The notes below the pieces were generated by a model that worked only from the letters and a program-made list of their open reading frames with translations, was not told the origin of the DNA and did no database searches. Position numbers and translations under genes: made by a program. Shown in pieces: positions 8,500 through 20,730 of a stretch of 64,000 bases of DNA (position 1 is its first letter; each line of letters opens with the position of its first letter). The DNA is taken from NCBI RefSeq assembly GCF_000003815.2, contig NC_049985.1, positions 16,500,119 to 16,564,118 of the forward strand. Reading direction: 5' to 3'. Source of the DNA: Branchiostoma floridae (lineage: Eukaryota > Chordata > Leptocardii > Amphioxiformes > Branchiostomatidae).

Positions 8500-11400
8500 G
8501 AGCAGGCGCACTTTTGCTCACAGGCAAACTTAAGCTCATTTTCACATATTTTGCAGATTTTTGTAAGTTCCGGCCCGACAACCTTGGTCTCATTCAAAAG
8601 CTTGCTTAGTAAGGAATCGAAACCGCAAATCAATCGGATACATCCTTCTCGAGTTATTCTTGAGTATAGGCGCTCTGTTTAGGCGCAACCGCGAGCTACT
8701 TTTTGAAACACCGCCTGTCGCGGCACTTGGTAGGGGGAAGACTTAAGACTGAGATTGTAGCTTACAGTTCAAGTTCCGGCCCGACAACCTTGGTCTCATT
8801 CAAAAGGTTGCTTAGCAAGGAATCGACGGGTGCAAACCGCAAATCAATCGGATATATGCTTCTGGAGATATTTTCGAGTATACGCGCCCTGTTTAGGCGC
8901 AACCGATCGCTACTTTTTTCAAAGACCGCCTGTTACGGCACCTGGTAGGGTGGTGAGTTGAAACCGCGATTGTAGCTAAGGGTTCAAGTTCCGGCCCGGC
9001 ACACTTGGGATGGTTAAAAAGGTAGCTTAGCAAGAAAACGAAGGATGAAAACCGCAGTCCAATCGGATACATCCTTCTGGAGATATTCTTGAGTATACGC
9101 GCCCTGTTTAGGCGCAACTGCTAGCTATGTTTTGCAAAGTCCGTCTGTCACGGCACCTGGTAGGGTGGTGAGTTAATACCGCGATTGTAGCTAAGGGTTC
9201 AAGTTCCGGCCCGGCACACTTGGTATGGTTAGAAAGGTTGCTTAGCAAGGAATCGAAGGATGAAAACCGCAGTCCAATCGGATATATCCTTCTGGAGATA
9301 TTCTTGAGGATACGCACCCTGTTTAGGCGCAACCGCTAGCTACTTTTTACAAAGACCGCCTGTCACGGCACCTGGTAGGGTGGTGAGTTAATACTGCGAT
9401 TGTAGCTTAGGGTTCAAGTTCCGGTCCGGCACACTTGGTATGGTTAGAAAGGTTGCTTAGCAAGGAATCGAGGGATGAAAACCGCAGTCCAATCGGATAC
9501 ATTCTACTGGAGATATTCTTGAGTATACGCGCCCTGTATAGGCGCAACCGCTAGCTACTTTTTGAAACACCGCCTGTCGCGGCACTTGGTAGGGGGATGA
9601 CTTAAGACTGAGATTGTAGCTTACAGTTCAAGTTCCGGCCCGACAACCTTGGCCTCATTCAAAAGCTTGCTTAGTAAGGAATCGACGGGTGCAAACCGCA
9701 AATCAATCGGATACATGCTTCTGGAGATATTATTGAGTATAAGGGCCCTGTTTAGGCGCATCCGATACCTACTTTTTTCAAAGACCGCCTGTCACGGCAC
9801 CTGGTAGGGTGGTGAGTTGAAACCGCGATTGTAGCTAAGGGTTCAAGTTCCGGCCCGGCACACTTGGGATGGTTAAAAAAAGTAGCTTAGCAAGAAATCG
9901 AAGGATGAAAACCGCAGTCCAATCGGATACATCCTTCTGGAGATATTCTTGAGTATACGCGCCCTGTTTAAGCGCAACTGCTAGCTACTTTTTGCAAAGT
10001 CCGTCTGTCGCGGCACCTGGTAGGGTGGTGAGTTAATACCGCGATTGTAGCTTAGGGTTCAAGTTCCGTTCCGGCACACTTGGTATGGTTAGAAAGGTTG
10101 CTTAGCAAGAAATCGAAGGATGAAAACCGCAGTCCAATCGGATACATCCTTCTGGAGATATTCTTGAGTATACGCGCCCTGTTTAGGCGCAACCGCTAGC
10201 TACTGTTTGCAAAGACCGACTGTCACGGCACCTAGTAAGATGGTGAGTTAATACCGCGATTGTAGCTAAGGGTTCAAGTTCCGGTCCGGCACACTTGGTA
10301 TGGTTAGAAAGGATGCTTAGCAAGGAATCGAAGGATGAAAACCGCAGTCTAATCGGATACATGCTTTTGGAGATATTCTTGAGTATACGCGCCCTGTTTA
10401 GGCGCAACCGCTAGCTACTGATTGCAAAGACCGCCTGTCACGGCACCTGGTAGGGTGGTGAGTTGAAACCGCGATGTAGCTAAGGGTTCAAGTTCCGGCC
10501 CGGCACACTTGGGATGNNNNNNNNNNNNNNNNNNNNNNNNNNNNNNNNNNNNNNNNNNNNNNNNNNNNNNNNNNNNNNNNNNNNNNNNNNNNNNNNNNNN
10601 NNNNNNNNNNNNNNNNTTCTTGAGTATACGCGCCCTGTATAGGCGCAACTGCTAGCTACTTTTGCAAAGTCCGTCTGTCACGGCACCTGGTAGGGTGGTG
10701 AGTTAATACCGCGATTGTAGCTAAGGGTTCAAGTTCCGGTCCGTCATACTTGGTATGGTTAGAAAGGTTGCTTAGCAAGAAATCGAAGGATAAAAACCGC
10801 AGTCCAATCGGATACATTCTACTGGAGATATTCTTGAGTATACACGCCCTGTTTAAGCGCAACCGCTAGCTACTTTTTGGAAAGACCGCCTGTCACGGCA
10901 CCTAGTAGGATGGTGAGTTAATACCGCGATTGTAGCTTAGGGTTCAAGTTCCGTTCCGGCACACTTGGTATGGTTAGAAAGGTTGCTTAGCAAGGAATCG
11001 AAAGATGAAAACCGTAGTCCAATCGGATATATCCTTCTGGAGATATTCTTGAGGATACGCGCCCTGTTTAGGCGCAACCGCTAACTACTTTTTCCAAAGA
11101 CCGCCTGTCACGGCACCTGGTAGGGTTTTGAGTTGATACCGCGATTGTAGCTAAGGGTTCAAGTTCCGGTCCGGCATACTTGGTATGGTTAGAAAGGTTG
11201 CTTAGCAAGAAATCGAAGGATGAAAACCGCAGTCCAATCGTATACATCCTTCTGGAGATATTCTTGAGCATAGGCGCCCTGTTTAGGCGCAACCGCTAGC
11301 TACTTTTTGCAAAGACCGTCTGTAACGGCACCTGGTAGGGTGGTGAGTTAATACCGCGATTGTAGCTTAGGGTTCAAGTTCAGGCCCGGCACACTTGGTA

Positions 11401-12065
11401 TGGTTAGAAAGGTTGCTTAGCAAGGAATCGAAAGATGAAAACCGTAGTCCAATCGGATATATCCTTCTGGAGATATTCTTGAGGATACGCACCCTTTTTA
11501 GGCGCAACCGCTAGCTACTTTTTACAAAGACCGCCTGTCACGGCACCTGGTAGGGTGGTGAGTTAATACCGCGATTGTAGCTTAGGGTTCAAGTTCAGGC
11601 CCGGCACACTTGATATGGTTAGAAAGGTTGCTTAGCAAGGAATCGAAGGATGAAAACCGCAGTCCAATCGGATACATTCTTCTGGAGATATTCTTGAGCA
11701 TAGGCGCCCTGTTTAGGCGCAACCGCTAGCTACTTTTTACAAAGACCGCCTGTCACGGCACCTGGTAGGGTGGTGAGTTAATACTGCGATTGTAGCTTAG
11801 GGTTCAAGTTCCGGTCCGGCAAACTTGGTATGGTTAGAAAGGTTGCTTAGCAAGGGATCGAGGGATGAAAATCGCAGTCCAATCGGATACATCCTTCTGG
11901 AGATATTCTTGAGCATAGGCGCCCTGTTTAGGCGCAACCGCTAGCTACTTTTTGCAAAGACCGCCTGTCACGGCACCTGGTAGGGTGGTGAGTTAATACC
12001 GCGATTGTAGCTAAGGGTTCAAGTTCCGGCCCGGCACACTTGGTATGCATGGTTAGAAAGGTTGC
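8500..12065. repeat. 215-bp satellite array, about 16 units, with higher-order repeat
   Basis: The landmark gctagc (or a variant of it) recurs at 8690, 8904, 9120, 9335, 9550, 9764, 9980, 10195, 10410, 10651 (after a 100-N gap), 10865, 11080, 11295, 11510, 11725 and 11940, a period of 214-216 bp. The unit also holds ggttcaagttccggcccggc and gcgccctgtttaggcgc. Each unit contains a similar 74-codon minus-strand ORF, but 215 is not a multiple of three, the frame changes every unit, and no start or splice logic supports translation. Variant monomers A, B, C and D repeat in order with an 860-bp period (8690-9549 and 9550-10409). Beyond 12066 one more unit decays into ordinary sequence by about 12200. 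Confidence 0.95.
10517..10616. other. Assembly gap (100 N) inside the satellite
   Basis: The gap interrupts a monomer. Landmark spacing across it is 241 bp instead of 215, so the gap length is nominal and the copy number of the array is uncertain. Confidence 0.95.
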
Positions 12066-12492
12066 TTTCTTCTCGAGATGTTCTTGTTTTTATGTACTCT
12101 AGTCTTGGCCTTACTGCTAGCCTTAGCCTTAAGCCAGGAGTAGGGTGATACCTTAATGTCACGATTCAAACTTAGGGATCAAGTTCCTGCCGGGTAAACT
12201 TTACAGGCGAAAAGAATGCGCGCGCAGATGTCCATAACGAGATCTTCAATCTAGAAGAAAGCAGCCGTAGGTATTTCTCAATGAAGACTTGCTCGTTACC
12301 TGGTACTTTGCGCCAGCTTGTTACCTGTGTGCCGACCAGGACCTTGTCCGTTGGAAAATAGTATAGTCATTAGTGGAATTACTCATAGCCTTGTGAGCTC
12401 CCATTTCATCTGATCATTTCCAAATAGCGCCACTACAATTCTGTTCTGCAATTCACAGCGAAAATTTTATGATATAAGACGTTTCATAATCG

Positions 12493-12866
12493 TAAAGCTA
12501 AGGGCACAAGTCGCCGTACGCACATTTTTGGAGAGGTTACATCCGCCACGTTTTTCTGAAAACGTGGGGAAGGAATGGCAAAAGCAGGGAGGGAGAACGT
12601 CTCAACGCACGTCACTCGCACGGTTGCGCAAGGTGTAAGTATGTGGTCTGCACGTCACCTCTGACCGTGAGCAGGTTGCATGCAGCATGATGGCAAAGAA
12701 AGTTCGACATGGACGTAGAGTTCTACGGCGTGTCTGTGTGCTCCCAAATCCGTTGGATTTCGTACGGAGGCGGTACTTACCACTTGCGGATCTCAAAAGA
12801 TTGCCCACGTTTTGGCACGTAGACACCACGCAGTTGCACGCACGGTGGGTTGTACCCTTAGCTTTA
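12493..12866 (-). mobile_element. MITE family B, copy 1 (reverse orientation)
   Basis: The ends are inverted copies (taaagctaagggcacaa on the left, ttgtacccttagcttta on the right). The right half matches, inverted, the copies at 31763-32088 and 51282-51612. The left half is diverged and longer. ORFs here are shared between transposon copies and are not genes. Confidence 0.8.
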
Positions 12867-13245
12867 CGTACCATATACGTTGCCTGAATCCTTTCCTCTT
12901 CCCTTATGACCTCAATGAGAAGCGACTGATTTGTGCTTCTCATGAATTAAAAGAGATTTAACACCGTTTTAGATATGATTTCTTCAATATACAAGTGCAA
13001 GAGACTCTAGCTTAATTGACGTAACAATTCATGCATGGTTCTTTCCATTACTCACCGTTTATATATCAAGCTCACAGACCTTCTCAAGACAATGGTTTGG
13101 AGAAAGTCGTTATCATGATCACCTGTGGTTGGAAGTTAGTCAACCACGCTGCTAATTATGATGGAAAGTCTCATTGACCTCGTGTTTTTTTACCATGGCC
13201 GCCGCGTGAGAAAGGTGTATAATGACACTCCAAGCAGATATAATG

Positions 13246-13385
13246 TAATCTCCAAGCAGATCCTACGGTGCCATAAGATAGTATCAAAGCTGGCTAAGGA
13301 GTATAACCGGCCAAAAGGAGTCAAATGGGCGCCTACGGTGGGTTTGATACTATATTACGCCACCGTGGATCTGCTCTGAGATTAG
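13246..13385. mobile_element. MITE family C, copy 1 (TA target)
   Basis: Inverted ends (taatctccaagcagatccta and its partner ggatctgctctgagatta) flank about 140 bp. Related copies lie at 29363-29548 and 52309-52416. All three are bounded by TA, consistent with a Tc1/mariner-like target. Confidence 0.8.
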
Positions 13386-15016
13386 AGAGAATGCACAAAG
13401 CGCATACTCAAAACAGACCACTGCTAGCCTTACATGTGCTTGGAGATTATTGACATCTGTGAATACCCAATTGTTACACACTCACACACCAATTATTCTC
13501 ATCGTAGGATATTTCATTTCACCCACGTGTTTCATCTGCGTTCAACCCGTGATAGAAATTACACGTGGCATATTGGTCTAGACACGTGCACGTGGTAAGT
13601 GGGAACTGTAAGGAAATTGAATTAATGGAGTTCCTTTTTTTATGTTCACATACATATTGTTTTGTTTCGTTTCTACTTCTTTCTCTTCTTCTCCGAACAA
13701 TTTAAGTCCACAGCCTGGACCAGACGGTTGTCACTATAATGTTTACTGGTTATGTAGCACACCCACACCCCCCCTCCCCGTGGTGTTCAATTACATATTA
13801 TAGCAAGTGGCAGGACTGAGTTGGATTGACTGGTCATCATATACACGAATTCGTTTGAGTAATGATAAACAGAGCAGCAGTGTGTTATAGGCCAGACCAT
13901 GTAAAGTCCAACACCGTGAGTTTGCTTGGAAAACATTACCTTTCTAGTTTTAAAAAGGAAACTGCCTATACGGAACCGCATTGAGAGACACAATACAATA
14001 TACTGTGGTAAAATGTAGTTGAGGTAAAACGAAATGATTGCGAACTTAGAGCTATATAAACCATTCCTATCGATCCAAAAAAGCTTTTATGAAATCAATT
14101 AAATTCTATCAACATGTTGCAACGTTGATAGAGTCTCCTTGATAAAATCTAGTACCCACTCTCCGGAAGAATGCAAATGTCAAGAGCTTTTGAATAACCT
14201 TTTTACCAGAGACTTGTATATATATATGCACTTAGATGCAGTGCCACCCTAAAGATCTCTGACTACATGCAAGGCGTCGGACGTTTCCTAAGGTTTCTTT
14301 CTATTTTGAATGCCGCTGACATATAGATATAAGGATCACTGCGTCCAAACACGTAACTAAATTTAGACTTGTGCGGCGCTCAATCGAGCTAATATGCCAT
14401 AGGTCAAGTAATTCCCATATGTACGATGTGTCTGAATCGAAACATGTTTTCCATCTCATATAATTTCCGGGAGGAAATTGACAAGAATTACAAAAGAAAA
14501 GAGTAGACAAATTCGAGCATCATCTCATATGCCAAGAGGTCAACAGTAAGATTATGAAATAAAGATTTTCCTCTTTAATTGAGTGTTGTGTCGCCAGAAA
14601 CCTCACACCCGGTATTCAGAATATGAATTCAACTTATTTCAATTGCAATCAGGTAATTTCATCTATTCCGTATATGACGTATTCGTGCTTCAAACAAATT
14701 ATTTCGGTTGGATGACATCCCCTCATGTCCCAACGATTGGGTGACTGCTACGCATACAAGGAAAAACATTTACATTGTTTGGGCGTCTCGATTGTTTACA
14801 GCTCTACCTTGTCCATGTTTGTTAGCAAAACCCACATAACAACCGTAACACGGTTTTCCGGTTTGCAATCCGCGCTCCATTGTTTTATGTCGTTCCATGT
14901 GATAACTAAATTGACGTCCTGAATTATATCAATATTGATGTGATGGAAAGCTTCAATTCTCCCTAGACATTCTTAGTCCATTATGTAAACAAATAGTCCG
15001 AGGTGCGATTTTCTGA
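13386..15016. other. No gene seen
   Basis: AT-rich sequence without repeats that I recognise, apart from a short (TA)n at about 14218-14226. Open frames are short and lack splice or start support. Confidence 0.5.
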
Positions 15017-15193
15017 NNNNNNNNNNNNNNNNNNNNNNNNNNNNNNNNNNNNNNNNNNNNNNNNNNNNNNNNNNNNNNNNNNNNNNNNNNNNNNNNNNNN
15101 NNNNNNNNNNNNNNNNNNNNNNNNNNNNNNNNNNNNNNNNNNNNNNNNNNNNNNNNNNNNNNNNNNNNNNNNNNNNNNNNNNNNNNNNNNNNN
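15017..15193. other. Assembly gap (177 N)
   Basis: Run of N. The right flank has a short direct repeat (acggataaaggt twice). Confidence 0.95.
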
Positions 15194-15309
15194 TACTCCG
15201 ATTTTAAATACAACGGATAAAGGTTACCCCACGGATAAAGGTGAACTAGCGTTAATTGTTGGAGATCATTGAACCCGTCTGTGCCGCCAACCCGTCTGTA
15301 CCCGTGACG

Positions 15310-15652
15310 TCACCAGGACGTGACGGCGAGTTTAGCGCCATCAGCGATCTCCATGGCAACCGTACATGAGGCGGAGTAAGCCAGCCTCTTTGCCTGTTGC
15401 ACACAAGCGAGCGGTGGCGCTGTCTCCGCCGCCGAGTCGGCTCTGTGTGCTTCAAACAGGCCTCTAGAGAGAACAAGTATGCTTGCTTCTTCCTCTGTCG
15501 TAGACTCTTGATATTTGCAGTACACGGAAGTGTCTAGTAAGTTGTAACCGTCGTCTCGAAGGTCTTGGAAACGCAAGGAAGGAGATCCCGACACCGGCAA
15601 CGCACGTCCAGGTATCGCTACACGTAGAGGAAAAGATCGCCACCTGCAGGGA
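15310..15652 (-). CDS. Candidate CpG-rich terminal exon, unknown protein
   Basis: A minus-strand frame stays open for 142 codons (15738 down to the TGA at 15310) in a locally GC- and CpG-rich island that stands out from its AT-rich surroundings. A plausible acceptor (ccctgcag) just upstream of 15652 would begin an exon reading WRSFPLRVAIPGRALPV..., then LRDDGYNLLDTSVYCKYQES, a Glu-rich patch, and an end ...ADGAKLAVTSW. I recognise no domain. Against it: no matching upstream exon was found, and the frame could be open by composition. Homology in another Branchiostoma genome would decide. Confidence 0.3.
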
Positions 15653-16399
15653 TGGTATAGCACAAGATTTTGGTTCGTACCATTTTTTGCTTTACGTTTA
15701 CGTTGACATGTTATTTCATTGTCATTTCTCTGCATCATTATTGTATAAACGGTGTGTCAAGAGTTCTATGCACCTGTAGAGCTGCATGGTAGATGTAGTA
15801 TGAGACATTATCAACGGCAAAGCTTTCTAAAGCCACGCCGCACAGCCATGAGAATGTATTAAAGCCAACAAACCAGCAAAGACCTTTAGCATTATAAGAT
15901 ACAGCGAAGCCGCCTTTGTGCGTCCCACAAATGCACACAGTGTATTTTCCAGCAATATGATTTTGTGCTGAGATTTAATGCAAAACGTGCGTAACTATGC
16001 AGGAATAAACGACCCTCGAAATGGGATCCTGAATGGATTTAGCCGCTGCACTTTGAGATAGCGGGCTTAGATCACCTTAACGCGAGTTACTCATCCCCGT
16101 GGATGAATGCGATTGATCCGGTGGACTAACCTTAAGTACTACTTTTACTTTCACACCCATCTCAACTCAGTATCATCAAGTCCTTAAAATGGATGAGTGG
16201 TCTGATGATGAGCAAGCGAAGGAGGGGGATATTTGCATCGAGTTAAGATTTGTGATCCATTTGGAAGAGTGTACGGCATATATTTAAGGTCTGCAATTTA
16301 GATCTCATGATACGGCAGCTTTCTAGCAATGGATAAGGGCAAAGATACTGTTTTGTCGACCAAAGAGTTGTTTCTCATCAATATTAACGTTGTTTACCT

Positions 16400-16672
16400 T
16401 GTAGTGCATAGTGACATATTCAGAAGCAGGTTTGCTTGCTGCTTCTGTAGCGGTGAGGTTATATTTCCCATAGGGAGGAATTGCTGGCCATTGAGTCAGG
16501 TCCTCTAACACTGGACCCCATTTTTTACGTTCCTCCCGAAAGATGGGTGCAGCCCAAACGTAGATGCCCTACCCAGAACTTCAACCAGGGTCTCCCAGTT
16601 GCCAACTAATTGGAACCAGAAGATTAACTGTGAGGATGCCAGTTGAGCTACAGGGACATCCCCAATTTTTTT
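16400..16672 (-). mobile_element. tRNA-derived SINE, copy 1
   Basis: Read on the minus strand, the element starts gtccctgtagctcaactgg, an A-box-like Pol III motif, followed by ggttgaagttctggg (degraded B box), then gggtagggcatct and a core ggaggaacgtaaaaaatggg shared with fragments at 27430, 37880 and 45170. A second head region is at 24650-24750. ORFs in this block belong to the SINE and are not genes. Confidence 0.75.
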
Positions 16673-17537
16673 ATCAATGCAAACATTAAATGCAAGAAGC
16701 TGATCCTTCGTTAGAAATACCATACAGAGGTGTAAAGTAGCTGAACCGTAAGCAGCCTTAGAAATTTTGATTTTCTCCTTATTTTGAATGTCATGATTCG
16801 TGAGCAACACGTAACAATCGGCATAGGTTGTAGAAAATAAGCATGCACCTGCAAAAAGTACTTATTCATCATTTCTCTGTACCCATAGACCGTTAATGGC
16901 TTTTTAATCTCCTTGACTTCATCTTGACACATTTTCATCCAATTGAATTTAGTACTAATGGTTTTCGACAACTCAAAGTCGATGCAAAATGGCAAGGTGA
17001 TCTAAATACACAGATAACCGTCTGCGTAAAACATGCGAATTAAAGTAATGATAAATGAAATAAAATCTCTTAGATATTTCCATTAAGACTTGATTTGTGC
17101 CTAGATGTTGCAATTGAAACTCAGCATAGCTATCTAATCTTCAACAAATCGTCAATAGATAGGAAACATAATTCCAGATAGATCATCATTAATTCCCTCC
17201 GTGATGCTGTAAACAACGATGTTATGACAAACAGAAATGACAGAAACTGATGTCGACAGCCGGTACGAGTGTGGAATCAGAGCGTTAACGAGCATCAAGG
17301 CACATTTCCGGCCTTGTGTTGCAATGAACAAACAATTTAGATGTGACTGATGTACCACATGTGCTTGACATCCCTTCAAGATATCCTCCACAGCAGCTGT
17401 TTTATCATCACCAAAGGGTTCTGTGAAGATTGCTTTTTTTCTGCAAAGTTTACACGTTCTAATCAGTTTCCGCTCGACTGCCCCTACGAAATGTAACAAA
17501 TTGTTTTTCATTGTGAACAAAATCAAATACGAAAGCC

Positions 17538-18363
17538 CGTTATACCCGCCTCACATTATATACGATCTTCGGACGTACTTCGCGATCGCAGGAAGGTCGG
17601 CTGATTTTAAGATCTTAAGATGGTCTTGCGTATTTTTCGCCCAAAACCTGTTCCCCTCACATATAAGCGAGCCTCGTGCGATCGGCGGTGAATAAATCTA
17701 TGATAATGAACCTCCCATGACCTCTTGCACGCGGACAAGGGAATACAAAACGTTCCTCAAAAAAGGCAAGAGATCAATAAATGTTGCTTATTTTGTTGTC
17801 GGAATCTTTTTAACCAATGAATGGAATGCGCGGGCATAATAGAAATGACTCAAGAAAGGAAGTGTGTCACAAAGCCAGCCTACATACTGCCACAGGGGCC
17901 ACAATGTTAGAATTACCCTCACATTCCCAGAAATTCAAATTTTTCCAAACAATCGGAAGTCGGGTGAACGTCCCCCGAATGTCGCCCGACTAACGGTCGT
18001 TCGCCATCCGATTTGCGTTCGATGATTAGTAACTATGTCTGTGCTCGCCTATCGGTCTTCAATCGTTGGATTGACGCAAGACTATTGACCGATACCCTTG
18101 CGAGGTACGCACGATTTGCACGCACGATCTGCGACTCAGTAACGAGCTCTGCGATCTCGGAGATCTCCTGCGACTTGTCGCTTATGTTAAGAACATGTTT
18201 CGCTGCACCGCGACCGTCGTAAGACTCCTGAAAACTGCCGGCGATCCCTAAAAATCGCAAGATGATCGTGAGAACAACGGACGTCTTACTCACGAAAATG
18301 TCCTTTAGAGCTCGTAAACTAGTCTTCCGATCGAATCGCGCCTAATGTGAGGCGGGTATAACG
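17538..18363. mobile_element. TIR element of about 0.83 kb
   Basis: The left end cgttatacccgcctcacatt and the right end aatgtgaggcgggtataacg are perfect inverted copies over at least 20 bp. The inside is rich in CGATC-like words and contains no transposase. Two 70-86-codon ORFs on opposite strands near 18013-18293 overlap each other and look accidental. Non-autonomous DNA transposon, superfamily unassigned. Confidence 0.8.
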
Positions 18364-20189
18364 ACACCGCGCAGAGGCAGCTCGGAGGCAGCTCGCGAAG
18401 GTAGCGTGAGGAGGTATTTGCGTATTGTATGGGGTTTCTTATGTACCTGATATGTGTGTTGTTTAGACGTCCGTGATGCTAAAATAACTCTCTTTCGGTT
18501 TGTCTGTTGGTTAATTTATGTTCTTGTGGGTCTGTAGTTATTTGAATACAGCGTAGGTTGAATGGCAGGAAGTGATTCGGAGAATGGTGCCACCTAGAAT
18601 GTGACAACTTGCAGGGGTGATAGGAATTATCTGGTATTACAGGTCATCTTTGGGAGAGGCTGCTAATTCAATTGGAGGTATCATTTTTGGTCATATTCTA
18701 GTCACATTCACCGTATAGTGACAGGAAGTGACCAACAGACACATAATTATCAAAACCTTATTTACATAATCAATTTGCTATAATTCAACAAAACATATGG
18801 GAAGCTCAGAACATTTCACGCAGACGTGAAATCTTTGAACTGTAGATATCTATTTTCTTCGAACCGCTCTTTATTTCTGTGCTATAAAGAACAGAGAGCA
18901 CGACAACATTTTGTGACGTCTTACCATCAAAGTTAAAAGTGCCAAATGCGGGCTTTGAAATTTACATATCACTCAAACAAGTAGCTTTGTGCTTATCATA
19001 TCCAAGATAATAGTTTCAGGCTGTACCGGACAGCCTTTTAAAGCTGCTTCTGCTGGCAGCTACACTTTTTGATGTCCACCAAAGCAAAGTATTTCAAATG
19101 AAAAATATTTCTGTAGTCTAGCTTTCCAAGCGAAATCAAGCGCTTTGATATTGGATTCAAATGGTTTCTGGTGCTTATTCGTCGAAAAGCAGACTTCTTC
19201 CGGGATCTGTTACAAAACCTTCCAAAATATTAATTATCTTATGACATCATACGATATGTAATTTCATAGAAAGATGTAAGAAAGTGCTCGATATTGGATA
19301 AGTACTGCCTTCTGACGATTTCCATCCAGTTGAATTGTTTTTAATTGCATGGCTGGATCCATATTGCTTTCTCTGTAATGATTACAATGATTAGGTACAC
19401 TTCATGTCAGAGCCACGTGCCCACCAACGTGTTTCGTGACATTTTGTCTGGTGTTTGTTTTCCGTTACTAAGGCAACCCAAATGCATGGCAAGGCGAGAG
19501 TGGAGGCTCATAATGCAGGTGAATGAAAATGCGCTGTTTAAGTTAATAAGACATGCAGTCATCCTGGGAATACAAGAGATTACATCCTTGGGACTCCCCT
19601 TTGTGAAAGGTGATAGTTATTCTGATGATCCTTACATCTTTATATTGAAACCTATAAGAGAATGGAAATGACGTGTTTTTCAGATGTACAAATGAGGGAC
19701 GTATAAAACAACTACTAGTACTCAACGAGTATGACGGATCGAAGTGTTAGATTTTCTCGAGACACTTATTGAAAAATTTGAAAACACGTTTTTTGTCTTA
19801 TACTGTGAAGCATTCAATAACAAACGTTTTGATTCTACAACGTTGGTCATACTTGTCGAATGGCAATACCCAACACCCAGCTGTTTATCACTTCAGGCCC
19901 AATTATGGTTTCCTCGGGCCCTGCAGATAGTACTAGCGCTTATTAGATGGACGCTATGTAATGAAAGGGGATATTTGAATGCGTTAAGGCAAAAATGTGA
20001 CAGGAGGGATTCAGATATGATGTACAAAAATAGCACCATTGCGTACATGGTATATTTGTGTCTGAGATACTTGTTTGTCAAGTCAAAAGTACGCGTGGCC
20101 CTCTTACATTTAAAGGTTTAAAATCATGTAAATAAATGAAAAGTTTATTATAACTAGTTTGATAACTAAGAGTTATTCATTTCTATCTA
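18364..20189. other. No gene supported
   Basis: AT-rich. Two plus-strand ORFs of 108 and 125 codons (19345-19671, 19744-20121) have no recognisable domains or convincing splice sites and are treated as chance. Confidence 0.45.
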
Positions 20190-20650
20190 TTACTTTGACA
20201 TGGCTTCACAACTAGCTAGTGGCTACCACAAGCGTTGGTTAGAGGATAGACACAAAAGAGTTACGGAAAATATAAAATTGCAAACATTGACAACATCGAT
20301 AGCAAGATGGTGGCCAAGACTCCTAAGAGTAAGAAAACCAGAAGGTTGACCGTTTAAAAGAGTCTATCCAGTTGGTTGCGAAACTGCTCCCTGTCCACGA
20401 GAGATTGTGTACATATTGCTCAATGAATGCAGTGGAAAATGAAACACATTTTATCAGTCAGTGTACCCACTATGAAACCGAAAGAAACACATTATTTCAA
20501 ACAGTTGTCACAATTTAACCAAGCTTTTACCACCTATGTGATCACCAAGACTATATATATTTCTACTTAAGCACAAAATCCCACCATCATACAGAACTTG
20601 GGACAGTTCATTAACCACTGCCTTCAAAGAAGAAGTCAAACCCAACAGTA
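20190..20650 (+). pseudogene. Decayed LINE reverse-transcriptase C-terminus
   Basis: Around 20384-20517 one frame reads LPVHERLCTYC, then EN-ETHFISQC, then HYETERNTLFQ. This is the Cys-x2-Cys...His...Cys knuckle that closes many non-LTR retrotransposon polyproteins (pattern CxxC...E-x-HFL...C-x-x-Y...R). Flanking sequence is broken by stops and frameshifts, so the element is dead. Clade not assigned. Confidence 0.65.
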
Positions 20651-20730
20651 GTATTCGTAGTATCATATAGTTGATTAGACACTAGTTTTATGTATCACAC
20701 TATCTACTTCTCTCAGTTCTTGAGACTGTA

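Noticed and set aside
8893-11292. Repeated 68-77-codon minus-strand ORFs beginning MRLNRA, resembling a gene family
   Set aside because: They are copies of the 215-bp satellite; the unit length is not a multiple of three and each ORF is simply one monomer read through.
16323-16810. Minus-strand ORFs of 62 and 101 codons
   Set aside because: Overlap the tRNA-derived SINE and share its sequence with other copies.
19345-20121. Two plus-strand ORFs of 108 and 125 codons
   Set aside because: AT-rich, no domain, no convincing splice or start context; within chance expectation for 64 kb in six frames.
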